From assembly GCF_900114185.1 (NCBI RefSeq), contig NZ_FOSE01000004.1, forward strand, positions 389,519-453,518: a DNA stretch of 64,000 bases, read 5' to 3'. The notes under the pieces were generated by a model that was given only the letters and a program-made list of their open reading frames with translations, did no database searches and was not told where the DNA came from. Made by a program: the position numbers and the translations under genes. Positions 38,671-48,098 of this stretch are shown here, piece by piece. Within the stretch, counting starts at the first letter, position 1. Every line of letters begins with the position of its first letter. Origin of the DNA: Cellulomonas sp. KH9 (lineage in GTDB: Bacteria; Actinomycetota; Actinomycetes; Actinomycetales; Cellulomonadaceae).

Positions 38671-41613
38671 GTGGCCAAGGTCCGCGTCTACGAGCTCGCG
38701 AAGGAGCTCGGGGTCGACAGCAAGACCATCATGACCAAGCTCAACGAGCTCGGAGAGTTCGTCCGCTCGGCGTCATCGACGATCGAGCCCCCCGTCGTGC
38801 GCAAGCTGCGCGACACGTACCCGGTGGGCGGCTCCGGCAAGCCCGCCGCACCCGCGCGCCCCGCCGCGCCGCAGGCGGCCGCACCGTCCGGGGGCACGCC
38901 CGCCCCGGCACCGGCGCGTCCCGCGGCACCTGCCGCTCCCGCACCGGCCGCTCCGGCGCCGGCCGCGGCAGCACCGCAGGCCCCGGCACCCCTGGCCCCG
39001 GCCCCGCAGGCTCCGGCACCGCAGGCCCCGGCCGCGCAGGCCCCGGCGCCCCAGGCTCCGGCCCCGCAGGCGCCCGCCGCCCAGTCCCCGGCCCCGCGCG
39101 CGGCCGCACCGGCCAACCCCGGTGCCCGTCCGTCGCAGTCGGCCCCGCAGGGCGCCCGTCCCGGCGCACCCCGTCCGCCGCAGTCCGGTGGCCAGGGCGG
39201 TGCCCGTCCCGGTGCCCCGCGTCCCGCGGCACGTCCGGGCAACAACCCGTTCGCCCCGGCCCAGGGCATGCCCCGCCAGGGCGAGCGCCCCGGCGGTCCG
39301 CGTCCCGGCGGCCCGCGTCCGGGCAACAACCCGTTCGCCCCCTCGCAGGGCATGCCGCGTCCCGGTGACCGCCGTCCCGCACCCGCCGAGGGTGCGCCCG
39401 CGGCGGCTGCCGGCGAGCGCCCCGGCGGTCCCCGCCCCGGCGGTCCGCGTCCCGGTGGCCCGCGCCCCAACCCGGGCATGATGCCCGGTCGCACGCAGAG
39501 CGGCGTCGGTCGCCCCGGTGAGCGTCCGGCCCCGGCCGGCCGCGGCGGTGGCGGTCGTCCCGGCGGTGGCGGCGGCGGGTACGGCGCCCGTCCCGGTGGC
39601 GGCGCCCCCGGTGGCGGTGGCGGCTTCGCCGGTCGTCCCGGCGGTGGCGGTCGTCCCGGCGGTGCCGGTCGCGGCTCCACCCAGGGTGCGTTCGGTCGCG
39701 CCGGTGGTCGCCCCGTCCGTGGGCGCAAGTCCAAGCGGGCGAAGCGCCAGGAGTTCGAGCAGATGCAGGCGCCGTCGCTGGGCGGCGTGTCCGTCCCGCG
39801 CGGCAACGGCAAGACGGTCGTGCGCCTGCGTCACGGCTCGTCGCTGAACGACTTCGCCGACAAGATCGACGCCAACCCGGCCTCGCTCGTCACCGTGCTG
39901 TTCCACCTCGGTGAGATGGCGACGGCGACGCAGTCGCTCGACGAGGACACCTTCGGTGCGCTCGCGTCCGAGCTCGGCTACGTCATCGAGATGGTGTCGG
40001 CCGAGGAGGAGGACCGCGAGCTGCTCGGGGCCTTCGACATCGACCTGGAGGCCGAGCTCGAGGCCGAGGGCGACGAGGTCCTGGAGGCACGGCCCCCGGT
40101 CGTCACCGTCATGGGTCACGTCGACCACGGCAAGACCAAGCTCCTCGACGCCATCCGGTCCACGGACGTCGTCGCGGGCGAGGCCGGCGGCATCACCCAG
40201 CACATCGGTGCGTACCAGGTGCGCGCCGAGCACGAGGGCGTCGAGCGGGCCATCACCTTCATCGACACCCCGGGTCACGAGGCGTTCACCGCCATGCGTG
40301 CCCGTGGTGCCCAGGTCACCGACATCGCGATCCTCGTGGTCGCGGCGGACGACGGCGTGATGCCCCAGACGATCGAGGCGCTCAACCACGCGCAGTCGGC
40401 CAACGTGCCGATCGTCGTCGCGGTCAACAAGGTGGACAAGGAGGGGGCCAACCCCGACAAGATCCGCCAGCAGCTCACCGAGTACAACCTGGTGGCCGAG
40501 GAGTACGGCGGCGACACGATGTTCGTCGACGTCTCCGCCAAGCAGCGCCAGGGGATCGACCAGCTGCTCGAGGCCGTCCTGCTCACCGCGGACGCGGCCC
40601 TCGACCTGCGGGCGAACCCCGACAAGGACGCGCGCGGCGTCGCCATCGAGGCGAACCTCGACAAGGGCCGCGGTGCGGTCGCGACGGTGCTGGTCCAGTC
40701 CGGTTCGCTGCACGTCGGTGACGCGATCGTCGCCGGCACGGCCCACGGCCGCGTGCGCGCCATGCTCGACGAGCACGGCGAGAACCTCACCGAGGCGGGC
40801 CCGGCCCGTCCCGTGCAGGTGCTCGGTCTGTCCTCGGTGCCCCGCGCGGGCGACACGTTCCTCGTGGCGCCCGACGAGCGCACCGCGCGTCAGATCGCCG
40901 AGAAGCGTGAGTCGGCCGAGCGTGCCGCCCTCCTGGCCAAGCGCCGCAAGCGCATCAGCCTCGAGGACTTCACGCAGGCGCTGCAGCAGGGCAAGGTCGA
41001 GACCCTCAACCTGGTCCTCAAGGGCGACGTGTCCGGTGCCGTCGAGGCGCTCGAGGACGCGCTGCTCAAGATCGACGTCGGGGACGAGGTCGACCTGCGC
41101 GTCATCCACCGCGGTGTGGGTGCCATCACGCAGAACGACGTCAACCTGGCGACGGTCGACAACGCGATCATCATCGGCTTCAACGTGAAGCTGGCGCCGC
41201 GTGTCGAGGAGCTGGCGGACCGCGAGGGCGTCGACGTGCGCTTCTACTCGGTCATCTACCAGGCGATCGACGACGTCGAGGCGGCCCTCAAGGGCATGCT
41301 CAAGCCGGAGTACGAGGAGGCGCAGCTCGGCAGCGCCGAGGTCCGCGAGATCTTCCGCTCCTCGAAGTTCGGCAACATCGCCGGGTGCATCGTGCGCTCC
41401 GGCGAGATCCGCCGGAACACCAAGGCGCGCGTGCTCCGCAAGGGCAAGGTCATCGGGGACAACCTCACGATCGAGTCGCTCAAGCGGTTCAAGGACGACG
41501 CGACCGAGGTCCGCGAGGGCTACGAGTGCGGTATCGGCCTCGGGTCGTTCAACGACCTGCAGCTCGAGGACGTCATCGAGACCTTCGAGATGCGCGAGAA
41601 GCCGCGCAGCTGA
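38671..41613 (+). CDS. infB: Translation initiation factor IF-2
   Basis: GTPase that brings fMet-tRNA to the 30S subunit; 980 residues. The IF2 N-terminal domain starts [20 protein letters not shown]. Residues about 55-350 are Ala/Pro-, then Gly/Arg/Pro-rich, with repeats such as PAPQAPA and [11 protein letters not shown]. The GTPase domain has [18 protein letters not shown] (G1), [19 protein letters not shown] (G3) and VNKVDK (G4). Domains II-IV follow. The GTG at 38671 has AGGAGAG upstream. Two tandem hairpins follow the gene. Confidence 0.97.
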   Translation: MAKVRVYELAKELGVDSKTIMTKLNELGEFVRSASSTIEPPVVRKLRDTYPVGGSGKPAAPARPAAPQAAAPSGGTPAPAPARPAAPAAPAPAAPAPAAAAPQAPAPLAPAPQAPAPQAPAAQAPAPQAPAPQAPAAQSPAPRAAAPANPGARPSQSAPQGARPGAPRPPQSGGQGGARPGAPRPAARPGNNPFAPAQGMPRQGERPGGPRPGGPRPGNNPFAPSQGMPRPGDRRPAPAEGAPAAAAGERPGGPRPGGPRPGGPRPNPGMMPGRTQSGVGRPGERPAPAGRGGGGRPGGGGGGYGARPGGGAPGGGGGFAGRPGGGGRPGGAGRGSTQGAFGRAGGRPVRGRKSKRAKRQEFEQMQAPSLGGVSVPRGNGKTVVRLRHGSSLNDFADKIDANPASLVTVLFHLGEMATATQSLDEDTFGALASELGYVIEMVSAEEEDRELLGAFDIDLEAELEAEGDEVLEARPPVVTVMGHVDHGKTKLLDAIRSTDVVAGEAGGITQHIGAYQVRAEHEGVERAITFIDTPGHEAFTAMRARGAQVTDIAILVVAADDGVMPQTIEALNHAQSANVPIVVAVNKVDKEGANPDKIRQQLTEYNLVAEEYGGDTMFVDVSAKQRQGIDQLLEAVLLTADAALDLRANPDKDARGVAIEANLDKGRGAVATVLVQSGSLHVGDAIVAGTAHGRVRAMLDEHGENLTEAGPARPVQVLGLSSVPRAGDTFLVAPDERTARQIAEKRESAERAALLAKRRKRISLEDFTQALQQGKVETLNLVLKGDVSGAVEALEDALLKIDVGDEVDLRVIHRGVGAITQNDVNLATVDNAIIIGFNVKLAPRVEELADREGVDVRFYSVIYQAIDDVEAALKGMLKPEYEEAQLGSAEVREIFRSSKFGNIAGCIVRSGEIRRNTKARVLRKGKVIGDNLTIESLKRFKDDATEVREGYECGIGLGSFNDLQLEDVIETFEMREKPRS

Positions 41614-41621
41614 CGATCGTG

Positions 41622-41642
41622 AGGTCGTCCCTCGGACGACCT
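41622..41642 (+). terminator. First hairpin after infB
   Basis: A 9-bp perfect stem (41622-41630 with 41634-41642) around a CTC loop, 8 bases after the infB stop. Confidence 0.5.
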
Positions 41643-41645
41643 GAC

Positions 41646-41683
41646 GGGAGGGACGGCGGGCCGCACGGCCCGCCGTCCCTCCC
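41646..41683 (+). terminator. Second hairpin after infB
   Basis: A 17-bp perfect stem (41646-41662 with 41667-41683) with a GCAC loop, following the first hairpin by 3 bases. The pair probably forms a tandem terminator closing the rimP-infB operon. Confidence 0.7.
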
Positions 41684-41737
41684 TCCGATCGTCCTCGTCA
41701 GTTCGTCACCCCTCGTCACCCTTGCGGTGAGGAGGGC

Positions 41738-41743
41738 TAGGGA
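41738..41743 (+). promoter_or_regulatory. -10-like hexamer before rbfA
   Basis: TAGGGA ends 11 bases before the rbfA ATG at 41755 and lies after the infB terminators, suggesting that rbfA has its own promoter. Confidence 0.35.
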
Positions 41744-41754
41744 AAGGTGGCGGC

Positions 41755-42192
41755 ATGGCCGACACAGGACGGGCGCGCAAGCTGGCCGAGCGGGTCCAGC
41801 AGGTGGTCGCGCAGATGATCGACACGCGGGTCAAGGACCCGCGCCTCGGGTTCGTGACGGTGACCGACGTCCGCGTCACCGGCGACCTGCAGCACGCGGA
41901 CGTGTACTACACGGTCCTCGGTGACGAGGAGGCCCGTGAGGGGTCCGCGAAGGCGCTCGAGAGCGCCAAGGGCCTCATCCGGTCGGAGGTCGGCAAGCAG
42001 ACGGGCATCCGTCTCACGCCGACGCTGGCCTTCCACCTCGACGCGGTGCCGGAGACGGCGGCGCACCTCGAGGAGGCGCTGTCCGAGGCGGCCCGGCGGG
42101 ACGCCGAGGTGGCACGGCTCGCCGCGAGCGCCCGGTACGCCGGCGAGGCCGACCCGTACCGTCGCGACGACGACGAGACCGGCACCGACTGA
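41755..42192 (+). CDS. rbfA: Ribosome-binding factor A
   Basis: Cold-shock and 16S rRNA 5'-end maturation factor; 145 residues with a KH-like fold. [40 protein letters not shown] and [18 protein letters not shown] are family motifs. About 30 residues of polar, acidic tail follow the core. The ATG at 41755 has AAAGGTGG upstream. A hairpin at 42201-42245 separates it from truB. Confidence 0.97.
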   Translation: MADTGRARKLAERVQQVVAQMIDTRVKDPRLGFVTVTDVRVTGDLQHADVYYTVLGDEEAREGSAKALESAKGLIRSEVGKQTGIRLTPTLAFHLDAVPETAAHLEEALSEAARRDAEVARLAASARYAGEADPYRRDDDETGTD

Positions 42193-42200
42193 GCACCCCT

Positions 42201-42245
42201 CGACGGGCCCCGCGCCACGGCCACGTGCCGGCGCGGGGCCCGTCG
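42201..42245 (+). terminator. Terminator-like hairpin after rbfA
   Basis: A 16-bp perfect outer stem (42201-42216 with 42230-42245) around a 13-base loop that can form 3 more pairs. It begins 9 bases after the rbfA stop. Confidence 0.65.
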
Positions 42246-42393
42246 TGGTCGCCGGCCCGTCTCCCATGTCGTCGTGGCGTCGTTCCGGCGTCGTCCCGGC
42301 GTCGTCGCGCTGCCCGCCCGCCCGACGTCCCGGTGCGGTGTCCCCGGGGCAGCGGTGGACGCACCCGCGTGCGGCACGCCGTGGGTCCGCCGC

Positions 42394-42399
42394 TAGCCT
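42394..42399 (+). promoter_or_regulatory. -10-like hexamer upstream of the truB mini-ORF
   Basis: TAGCCT ends 6 bases before the ATG at 42406, the leaderless spacing seen at other genes here. That ATG starts a 12-codon ORF rather than truB. Confidence 0.4.
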
Positions 42400-42405
42400 G
42401 GCCGG

Positions 42406-42444
42406 ATGCCGACCGCACCGCACCACGTCCCGGTGTCCGCATGA
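42406..42444 (+). CDS. Possible 12-residue leader peptide overlapping truB
   Basis: ATG at 42406 opens MPTAPHHVPVSA, ending in TGA at 42442-42444, which overlaps the truB ATG at 42441 (ATGA). With the -10-like TAGCCT placed 6 bases upstream, a leaderless transcript would be translated first in this mini-ORF and could hand ribosomes to truB, which has no good ribosome-binding site of its own. Expression is unproven. Confidence 0.4.
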   Translation: MPTAPHHVPVSA

Positions 42445-43409
42445 GCGCCCCCGCGCGCCGGGGTGACGCCCGGCAGGCCGGGCCCCGCCGGCCGACCGCC
42501 GCCGACGGGCTCCTCGTGGTCGACAAGCCCGCGGGGTGGACGAGTCACGACGTGGTCGCGCGCGTGCGGCGGCTGGCGTCGACCCGCAAGGTCGGGCACG
42601 CCGGGACGCTCGACCCCATGGCGACCGGTGTCCTGGTCCTCGGCATCGGCAGGGCCACCCGGCTGCTCACGTACGTCACCGGGGCGGACAAGGACTACGC
42701 GGCGACCGTGCGCCTGGGCGTGGCCACCACGACGGACGACGCGGAGGGTGAGGTCGTGGCCCGGGTCGACGCGTCGGCGGTCGCGCGCGCCGAGCTGCTC
42801 GCGCGCGTGGCGGCGCTGACCGGCGACATCCGCCAGGTCCCCAGCGCGGTGTCGGCGATCAAGGTCGACGGGCAGCGCGCCTACGCGCGCGTGCGCGCCG
42901 GTGAGGACGTCGAGCTGGCCGCGCGGCCCGTGCGCGTGGCCCGGTTCGAGGTCGTGGCCGCGCGGCCCGACGTCGACGACGGCGTGCCGGTGCTGGACGT
43001 CGACGTCGAGGTCACCTGCTCGTCGGGGACGTACGTGCGGGCGCTGGCGCGGGACCTCGGTGACGCCCTCGACGTCGGCGGGCACCTCACGGCCCTGCGT
43101 CGCACACGCGTCGGCGGGTTCGGGCTGGGGCAGGCGCGCACCCTCGACGAGCTCGGTGCGACGCCGGACGACGTGGCGGTGACCGTGGTGCCGCTCGCGG
43201 AGGCGGCCCGCGGTGTGCTGCCCGTGCGGGAGCTCACGGAGCCGGAGGCGCGGGCGCTGTCCTACGGGCAGGGCGTCGACGCTCCCGACGCTCCCGATGC
43301 TCCGGGCGGCCCGCTGGCGGCTATCGCGCCCGACGGGACGCTCGTCGCGGTCGTGGAACGGCGGGGTGGGCGCCTGCGGCCCGCGGTGGTGTTCGCGCCG
43401 GCGTCCTGA
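42441..43409 (+). CDS. truB: tRNA pseudouridine(55) synthase
   Basis: Makes pseudouridine 55 in the T-loop of tRNAs; 322 residues. DGLLVVDKPAGWTSHDVV, the catalytic Asp in HAGTLDPMATGVLVLGIG, IRQVPSAVSAIKVDGQRAY and SSGTYVRALARDLG are diagnostic. A PUA-like C-terminal region follows, with an Asp-Ala-Pro repeat (DAPDAPDAP). The ATG at 42441 is the only start that keeps the core complete, and it overlaps the stop of an upstream 12-codon ORF. Confidence 0.97.
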   Translation: MSAPARRGDARQAGPRRPTAADGLLVVDKPAGWTSHDVVARVRRLASTRKVGHAGTLDPMATGVLVLGIGRATRLLTYVTGADKDYAATVRLGVATTTDDAEGEVVARVDASAVARAELLARVAALTGDIRQVPSAVSAIKVDGQRAYARVRAGEDVELAARPVRVARFEVVAARPDVDDGVPVLDVDVEVTCSSGTYVRALARDLGDALDVGGHLTALRRTRVGGFGLGQARTLDELGATPDDVAVTVVPLAEAARGVLPVRELTEPEARALSYGQGVDAPDAPDAPGGPLAAIAPDGTLVAVVERRGGRLRPAVVFAPAS

Positions 43410-43438
43410 CCTGCAACGGGAGGGGACGAAACGATTCG

Positions 43439-43459
43439 CGGCCGGGCGGGCCCCGGCCG
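43439..43459 (+). terminator. Small hairpin after truB
   Basis: An 8-bp perfect stem (43439-43446 with 43452-43459) with a 5-base loop, 30 bases after truB and just before the cellulase promoter. Confidence 0.45.
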
Positions 43460-43463
43460 TGGC

Positions 43464-43492
43464 TTCCGGTTCGTCCGGTTCGCCCGTAGCCT
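43464..43492 (+). promoter_or_regulatory. Putative promoter of the GH9 cellulase gene
   Basis: TTCCGG (43464-43469) and TAGCCT (43487-43492) are separated by 17 bases. Transcription would start near 43499, placing the candidate CelR-type operator at about +30. Confidence 0.45.
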
Positions 43493-43528
43493 GTCGCCCG
43501 CAGGACGGGCGCCCGGCACGCCGAGGTG

Positions 43529-43542
43529 TGGGAGCGCTTCTA
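43529..43542 (+). promoter_or_regulatory. Candidate CelR/CebR-type (LacI family) operator
   Basis: TGGGAGCGCTTCTA matches 11 of 14 positions of the palindromic TGGGAGCGCTCCCA bound by the cellobiose-responsive repressor CelR of Thermobifida; the left half and centre are exact. It lies between the promoter and the GTG at 43562, a position suited to repression by blocking elongation and relief by cellobiose. Function in this organism is inferred. Confidence 0.55.
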
Positions 43543-43561
43543 GTCACCCCGGGGAGACGAC

Positions 43562-46500
43562 GTGGTTTCTCGAACGACACGACGCGCGGCGCGCGCGGCG
43601 ACGGCGATCGGCAGCGCGGCGGTGCTCGCGGCGGTCGGTCTGCTGCCGGCGGTCGCGGTCGACGACACCTTCGACGACGGACCCGGCGCGTGGATCGCGT
43701 ACGGCACCGACGGCGGGATCGACACGAGCAGCGGCGCGCTGTGCGTGGACGTGCCCGCCGGGTCGGCGCAGTACGGCGTCGGCGTGGTGCTCAACGGCGT
43801 GGCCGTGGAGCAGGACACGACGTACACGCTCGCCTACACGGCCCGGGCGACCACCGACGTGACGATCCGCGCGCTGGTCGGCCAGAACGGCGCGCCGTAC
43901 GGCACCGTGCTCGACACGAGCCCGGCGCTCACCGCCGAGCCGACGGCGGTCGAGGAGACGTTCACCGCCACCGCGTCGTACCCCGCCACGCCGACCGACG
44001 AGGCGCCCGAGGGGCAGATCGCCTTCCAGCTGGGCGGCTTCGCCGACGAGGCGTGGACGTTCTGCCTCGACGACGTGTCGCTGAGCAGCGACAGCGAGCT
44101 GCTGCCGCACACGTCGTTCGCCGAGGACCTGGGCCCCTGGGGGCTGTACGGGACGGGTGACCCGACGTTCGCCGACGGTGAGATGTGCGTCGAGGTGCCC
44201 GGCGGCAACGTCAACCCCTGGGACGCGGGCCTGTCGTTCACCGGCCTGCCGATCGAGGAGGGCGAGAGCTATGTGCTGTCCCTGACGGGGCGCACGGAGC
44301 CCGCGACGCCCGTCCGGGTGATCGTCGGTGAGGGCGGCGGCGCGTACCGCACCGCGTTCGAGCAGTCGGCGGCCCCGCTGACCGAGGAGCGCACCACACT
44401 GTCGTACCCCTTCACCGCGGGGCTGACGTTCCCCGCCGACGGTGACGCGCCCGGTCAGGTCGCGATCCACCTCGGCAAGGCCGCGCCGTACACGTTCTGC
44501 CTCTCGGAGGTCTCGTTGAGCACGTCCGCCACGCCGCCGCCGCCCTACGAGCCGGACACCGGTCCGCGGGTCCGCGTCAACCAGGTCGGCTACCTGCCGC
44601 AGGCGGTCAAGCGCGCGACGCTCGTCACCGACGCGACCGAGGCGGTCGGCTGGCAGCTGCTGGACGCGGACGGCGAGCAGGTCGCGCAGGGCCGGTCCGA
44701 GCCGGTCGGCCCGGACGCGTCGTCGGGCGAGAACGTCCACGTGATCGACTTCTCCGACGTCACGACCACCGGGGCGGACCTCACCCTCGTCGCCGACGGT
44801 GAGACGAGCCACCCGTTCGCGATCGCGAAGGACCTCTACTCCCAGCTCCGCTACGACGCGCTGAACTACTTCTACCTGGCGCGGTCGGGCATCGACATCG
44901 AGGCCTCGATCGTCGGCGAGGAGTACGCCCGGGAGGCCGGGCACGTGGGGGTCGCCCCCAACCAGGGCGACACCGACGTGCCGTGCATCGGCCCGCGCGA
45001 CTACTACGACGGCTGGACCTGCGACTACACGCTCGACGTCACCGGCGGCTGGTACGACGCGGGGGACCACGGCAAGTACGTCGTCAACGGCGGCATCGCC
45101 GTCGCCCAGCTGCTCTCGACGTACGAGCGCACGCTGACCGCGCCCGGTGCCCGCGCCGGTGCGCTCGACGACGGCACGCTCGACCTTCCCGAGCACGGCA
45201 ACGGCGTGCCCGACGTGCTGGACGAGGCACGCTGGGAGCTCGAGTGGATGCTGACGATGGTGGCCCCCTCCGGTGAGTACGCCGGCATGGTGCACCACAA
45301 GATCCACGACGAGGGCTGGACGGGCCTGCCGCTGGCCCCGGCCGACGACCCGCAGGCACGCTCCCTGCACCGCCCGTCCACCGCGGCGACGCTCAACCTC
45401 GCGGCGGTCGCCGCGCAGGGTGCACGGCTGTTCGCCGACATCGACCCGGAGTTCGCCGCGACGCTCCTGACGACGGCGCGCAGCACGTACGAGGCGGCGC
45501 TCGCGCACCCCGACGTGTACGCGCCCGCCGCGGCCGGCAGCGACGGCGGCGGCCCCTACGACGACGCGGACGTCAGCGACGAGTTCTACTGGGCGGCGGC
45601 CGAGCTGTACGTCACGACCGGGGACGACCGCTACGCGGCGGACGTCACCGCGAGCCCGCACCACACCGGTGACGTCTTCGGGCCGGGCGGGTTCTTCTGG
45701 GGTGGCACCGCCGCGCTGGGCCGCCTCACGCTCGCGACGGTCCCGAACGGGCTGCCCGACCGTGCCGAGGTGCGCGCGTCCGTCGTGGCCGCCGCGGACC
45801 GGTACCTCGCGGCCCAGGCGCAGCAGCCCTGGGGCTCGGTCTACTCGCCCACCGGCGGGGTCTACGACTGGGGCTCGAACTCGTCGGTGACCAACGTCCT
45901 CGTGGTGGTCGCGACGGCGTACGACCTCACGGGCGACGAGTCCTACCTGCAGGGGACCCTGGAGGGGCTCGACTACCTGTTCGGTCGCAACGCGCTCAAC
46001 CGGTCGTACGTGACCGGCTGGGGCACGGTCTCCTCGCAGAACCAGCACTCGCGCTGGTTCGCGCACCAGCTCGACCCGTCCCTGCCCAACCCGCCGAAGG
46101 GGTCCTTGGCCGGGGGGCCCAACTCGATCCGCAGCACGTGGGACCCCACCATGCAGGCGACGCTCCCCGAGGACTGCGCCCCCGCGACGTGCTACCTGGA
46201 CGAGATCAGCTCGTGGGCGTCCAACGAGATCACGGTCAACTGGAACTCGTCGCTCTCCTGGGTCGCGTCCTTCGCCGCGGACCAGCAGGACGGCGCGCCC
46301 GCCGCGGTCGCCCCGGTGGTCACCACGCAGCCGGTCGACGTGACGGCCGCGCTGGGGACGATGGCGACGTTCACGGCGGCCGCGACCGGTGTCCCGGCGC
46401 CCGACGTGCGCTGGCAGGTCCGCTCCGGCGGGACGTGGCGGGACGTGCCCGGTGCGACGGGCACCACCCTGCAGGTCGTCGCCACGTCGGCGAACGCCGG

Positions 46501-46858
46501 TGCGCAGTACCGGGCGGTGTTCACCAACGCCTCGGGCACCGTCACCACCACCGGCGCACGCCTGCTGGTGCCCCAGCGGGCGCCGTCCGTCGTCCGGCAC
46601 CCCACCGACACGGCCGGTCGGGTCGGCACCTTCGTGGAGTTCACGGCCGCCGCCAGCGGGCAGCCCGCACCCACCGTGCAGTGGCAGTGGCGCTGGGGGA
46701 GGGGCCCGTGGCTCCCGGTGCCCTTCGCCCGCAGCAGCACGTTGCGCGTGCTGGTGACGCCGCTCGCCCTCGGGACGGAGTACCGCGCGGTGTTCCGCAA
46801 CCCCGCCGGCACGGCCGTGACCGACGGCGCCCGCCTCACGCCGCGGTTCGGCCGCTGA
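43562..46858 (+). CDS. cenC: GH9 endoglucanase C (CenC type)
   Basis: Secreted endo-1,4-beta-glucanase; 1098 residues. In order: Sec signal peptide (about 1-32), two CBM4 cellulose-binding modules (about 35-180 and 185-330), a CelD_N Ig-like domain (about 345-430), a GH9 catalytic domain (about 435-895) and two C-terminal Ig-like modules (about 905-1098). In GH9 the nucleophile-activating Asp residues are in GGWYDAGDHGKYV (about 495), the active-site His in NQHSRWFAHQLDP, and the acid Glu in SWASNEITVNWN (about 888). Length and modules match CenC of Cellulomonas fimi very closely. Flanked by truB and ribF, it is a cargo gene in a housekeeping region, with a candidate operator upstream. Confidence 0.96.
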   Translation: MVSRTTRRAARAATAIGSAAVLAAVGLLPAVAVDDTFDDGPGAWIAYGTDGGIDTSSGALCVDVPAGSAQYGVGVVLNGVAVEQDTTYTLAYTARATTDVTIRALVGQNGAPYGTVLDTSPALTAEPTAVEETFTATASYPATPTDEAPEGQIAFQLGGFADEAWTFCLDDVSLSSDSELLPHTSFAEDLGPWGLYGTGDPTFADGEMCVEVPGGNVNPWDAGLSFTGLPIEEGESYVLSLTGRTEPATPVRVIVGEGGGAYRTAFEQSAAPLTEERTTLSYPFTAGLTFPADGDAPGQVAIHLGKAAPYTFCLSEVSLSTSATPPPPYEPDTGPRVRVNQVGYLPQAVKRATLVTDATEAVGWQLLDADGEQVAQGRSEPVGPDASSGENVHVIDFSDVTTTGADLTLVADGETSHPFAIAKDLYSQLRYDALNYFYLARSGIDIEASIVGEEYAREAGHVGVAPNQGDTDVPCIGPRDYYDGWTCDYTLDVTGGWYDAGDHGKYVVNGGIAVAQLLSTYERTLTAPGARAGALDDGTLDLPEHGNGVPDVLDEARWELEWMLTMVAPSGEYAGMVHHKIHDEGWTGLPLAPADDPQARSLHRPSTAATLNLAAVAAQGARLFADIDPEFAATLLTTARSTYEAALAHPDVYAPAAAGSDGGGPYDDADVSDEFYWAAAELYVTTGDDRYAADVTASPHHTGDVFGPGGFFWGGTAALGRLTLATVPNGLPDRAEVRASVVAAADRYLAAQAQQPWGSVYSPTGGVYDWGSNSSVTNVLVVVATAYDLTGDESYLQGTLEGLDYLFGRNALNRSYVTGWGTVSSQNQHSRWFAHQLDPSLPNPPKGSLAGGPNSIRSTWDPTMQATLPEDCAPATCYLDEISSWASNEITVNWNSSLSWVASFAADQQDGAPAAVAPVVTTQPVDVTAALGTMATFTAAATGVPAPDVRWQVRSGGTWRDVPGATGTTLQVVATSANAGAQYRAVFTNASGTVTTTGARLLVPQRAPSVVRHPTDTAGRVGTFVEFTAAASGQPAPTVQWQWRWGRGPWLPVPFARSSTLRVLVTPLALGTEYRAVFRNPAGTAVTDGARLTPRFGR

Positions 46859-46864
46859 CGCGGT

Positions 46865-46900
46865 CCGCCGGCCCCGGGCACGTCCGCCCGGGGCCGGCGG
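46865..46900 (+). terminator. Terminator-like hairpin after the cellulase gene
   Basis: A 15-bp perfect stem (46865-46879 with 46886-46900) around a 6-base loop, 6 bases after the stop. Confidence 0.7.
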
Positions 46901-46977
46901 TGCCGTGCGGCCCCCGCGTCGTGGCAGGCTTGTCCGCCGGGACCCGCGACGGGCGGGTGCGGTGGACGGGAGCTGGT

Positions 46978-47982
46978 GTGCAGGTCTGGACCGACGTGTC
47001 GCAGGTGCCCCCCGGGTGGGGGCCGTCCGTGGTGACGCTCGGGAACTTCGACGGCGTCCACCGCGGGCACGTCGCGGTGCTGACCCGCATGGTCGACGAC
47101 GCGCGCGCGGTCGGTGCGCACGCGGTGGCCGTGACGTTCACGCCTCACCCCGCCCAGGTCCACCGTCCGGACGAGGCGCCCGAGCTGCTGCTCGGCGACG
47201 CGGACCGGCTCGAGCTGCTCGCGGCCACCGGGTTGGACGCGGTCCTGCTCGTGCCGTACACGCTCGCGTTCGCGCGCCAGAGCCCCGAGGAGTTCGTGCA
47301 GCGCTACCTGGTGGCGGCGCTGCGGGCGCGCACGGTCGTCGTCGGCCACGACGTGCGGTTCGGCTGGCAGAACGCGGGCGACCTGACGACGATGCGCCGG
47401 CTGGGGGAGCGGTACGGGTTCACGGTCGACGTCATCGACGACGTGCGTCCCGGCGGGGCGGTCGAGGACACTCCCGCGCACCGACGCTGGTCCTCGACGT
47501 GGGTGCGTGAGCTCCTGGCGCGCGGTGAGGTCGAGGAGGCGGCGCAGGTGCTCGGCCGGCTGCACCGCGTCCGGGGCGTCGTGGTGCACGGCGACGCGCG
47601 CGGGCGCGAGCTGGGGTACCCGACCGCCAACCTCGGTGACACGGTGGGCATGGTGCCCGCGGACGGCGTCTACGCCGGGTGGTTGCGGCGTGCGGAGCGC
47701 CGCCCCGACGAGCTGCCGGTGCCGGCCGCCGACCGCCTCCTGCCCGTCGCCGTCTCGATCGGCACCAACCCGACCTTCGGTGGCCGTGGACGCCGGGTCG
47801 AGGCCTACGTGCTCGACCGCACCGACCTGGACCTGTACGACGAGGAGGTCGTGCTCGAGCTCGTCGCGCGGCTGCGCCCCACGGTGCGCTTCGACACGGT
47901 CGACGCGTTGCTGGAGCAGATGGCGCAGGACGTGCGCGACGTCCGCAGCGAGCTCCGTACGGGTGCCCCTGGCACCGCATGA
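46978..47982 (+). CDS. ribF: Bifunctional riboflavin kinase/FAD synthetase
   Basis: Converts riboflavin to FMN and FMN to FAD; 334 residues. The N-terminal FMN adenylyltransferase domain has VVTLGNFDGVHRGHVAVL (nucleotidyl transferase HxGH) and the STWVRELLARGEVEEAAQVL segment. The C-terminal kinase domain begins near residue 200 with GRELGYPTANL and has SIGTNPTFGGRGRRVEAYVL. GTG 46978 follows GGGAG. No FMN riboswitch was recognised upstream. The ribF-rpsO-pnp order is conserved. Confidence 0.96.
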   Translation: MQVWTDVSQVPPGWGPSVVTLGNFDGVHRGHVAVLTRMVDDARAVGAHAVAVTFTPHPAQVHRPDEAPELLLGDADRLELLAATGLDAVLLVPYTLAFARQSPEEFVQRYLVAALRARTVVVGHDVRFGWQNAGDLTTMRRLGERYGFTVDVIDDVRPGGAVEDTPAHRRWSSTWVRELLARGEVEEAAQVLGRLHRVRGVVVHGDARGRELGYPTANLGDTVGMVPADGVYAGWLRRAERRPDELPVPAADRLLPVAVSIGTNPTFGGRGRRVEAYVLDRTDLDLYDEEVVLELVARLRPTVRFDTVDALLEQMAQDVRDVRSELRTGAPGTA

Positions 47983-48004
47983 CGAGGTGAGCGGCGTGTC
48001 CTGG

Positions 48005-48010
48005 TAGTCT
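48005..48010 (+). promoter_or_regulatory. -10-like hexamer for rpsO
   Basis: TAGTCT lies 88 bases before the rpsO start. The leader between them could hold an S15 autoregulatory structure, but no clear one was traced. Confidence 0.4.
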
Positions 48011-48098
48011 GGGCGAGCCGTACGACCGGCCGCGGACCGAGAGAGCCCGGGTGGACATGCCCCGGCGCACCGCGCAACGAGAATCCTGAGGAGACCCT

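Noticed and set aside
38830..39730. Repeat array that could be CRISPR or a minisatellite locus
   Set aside because: The repeats are short, imperfect, without spacers, and lie in frame within the IF-2 linker.
38773..41109. Minus-strand open frame of about 780 codons opposite infB
   Set aside because: Antisense shadow of infB; composition reflects the repetitive linker.
43544..46600. Minus-strand open frame of about 1000 codons opposite the cellulase gene
   Set aside because: It is the antisense shadow of cenC, with Arg/Val/Gly-rich nonsense composition and no domain; the plus-strand product is a full CenC.
46859..46977. FMN riboswitch before ribF
   Set aside because: The gap is only 119 bases and is occupied by the cellulase terminator; no conserved FMN-element segments are visible.
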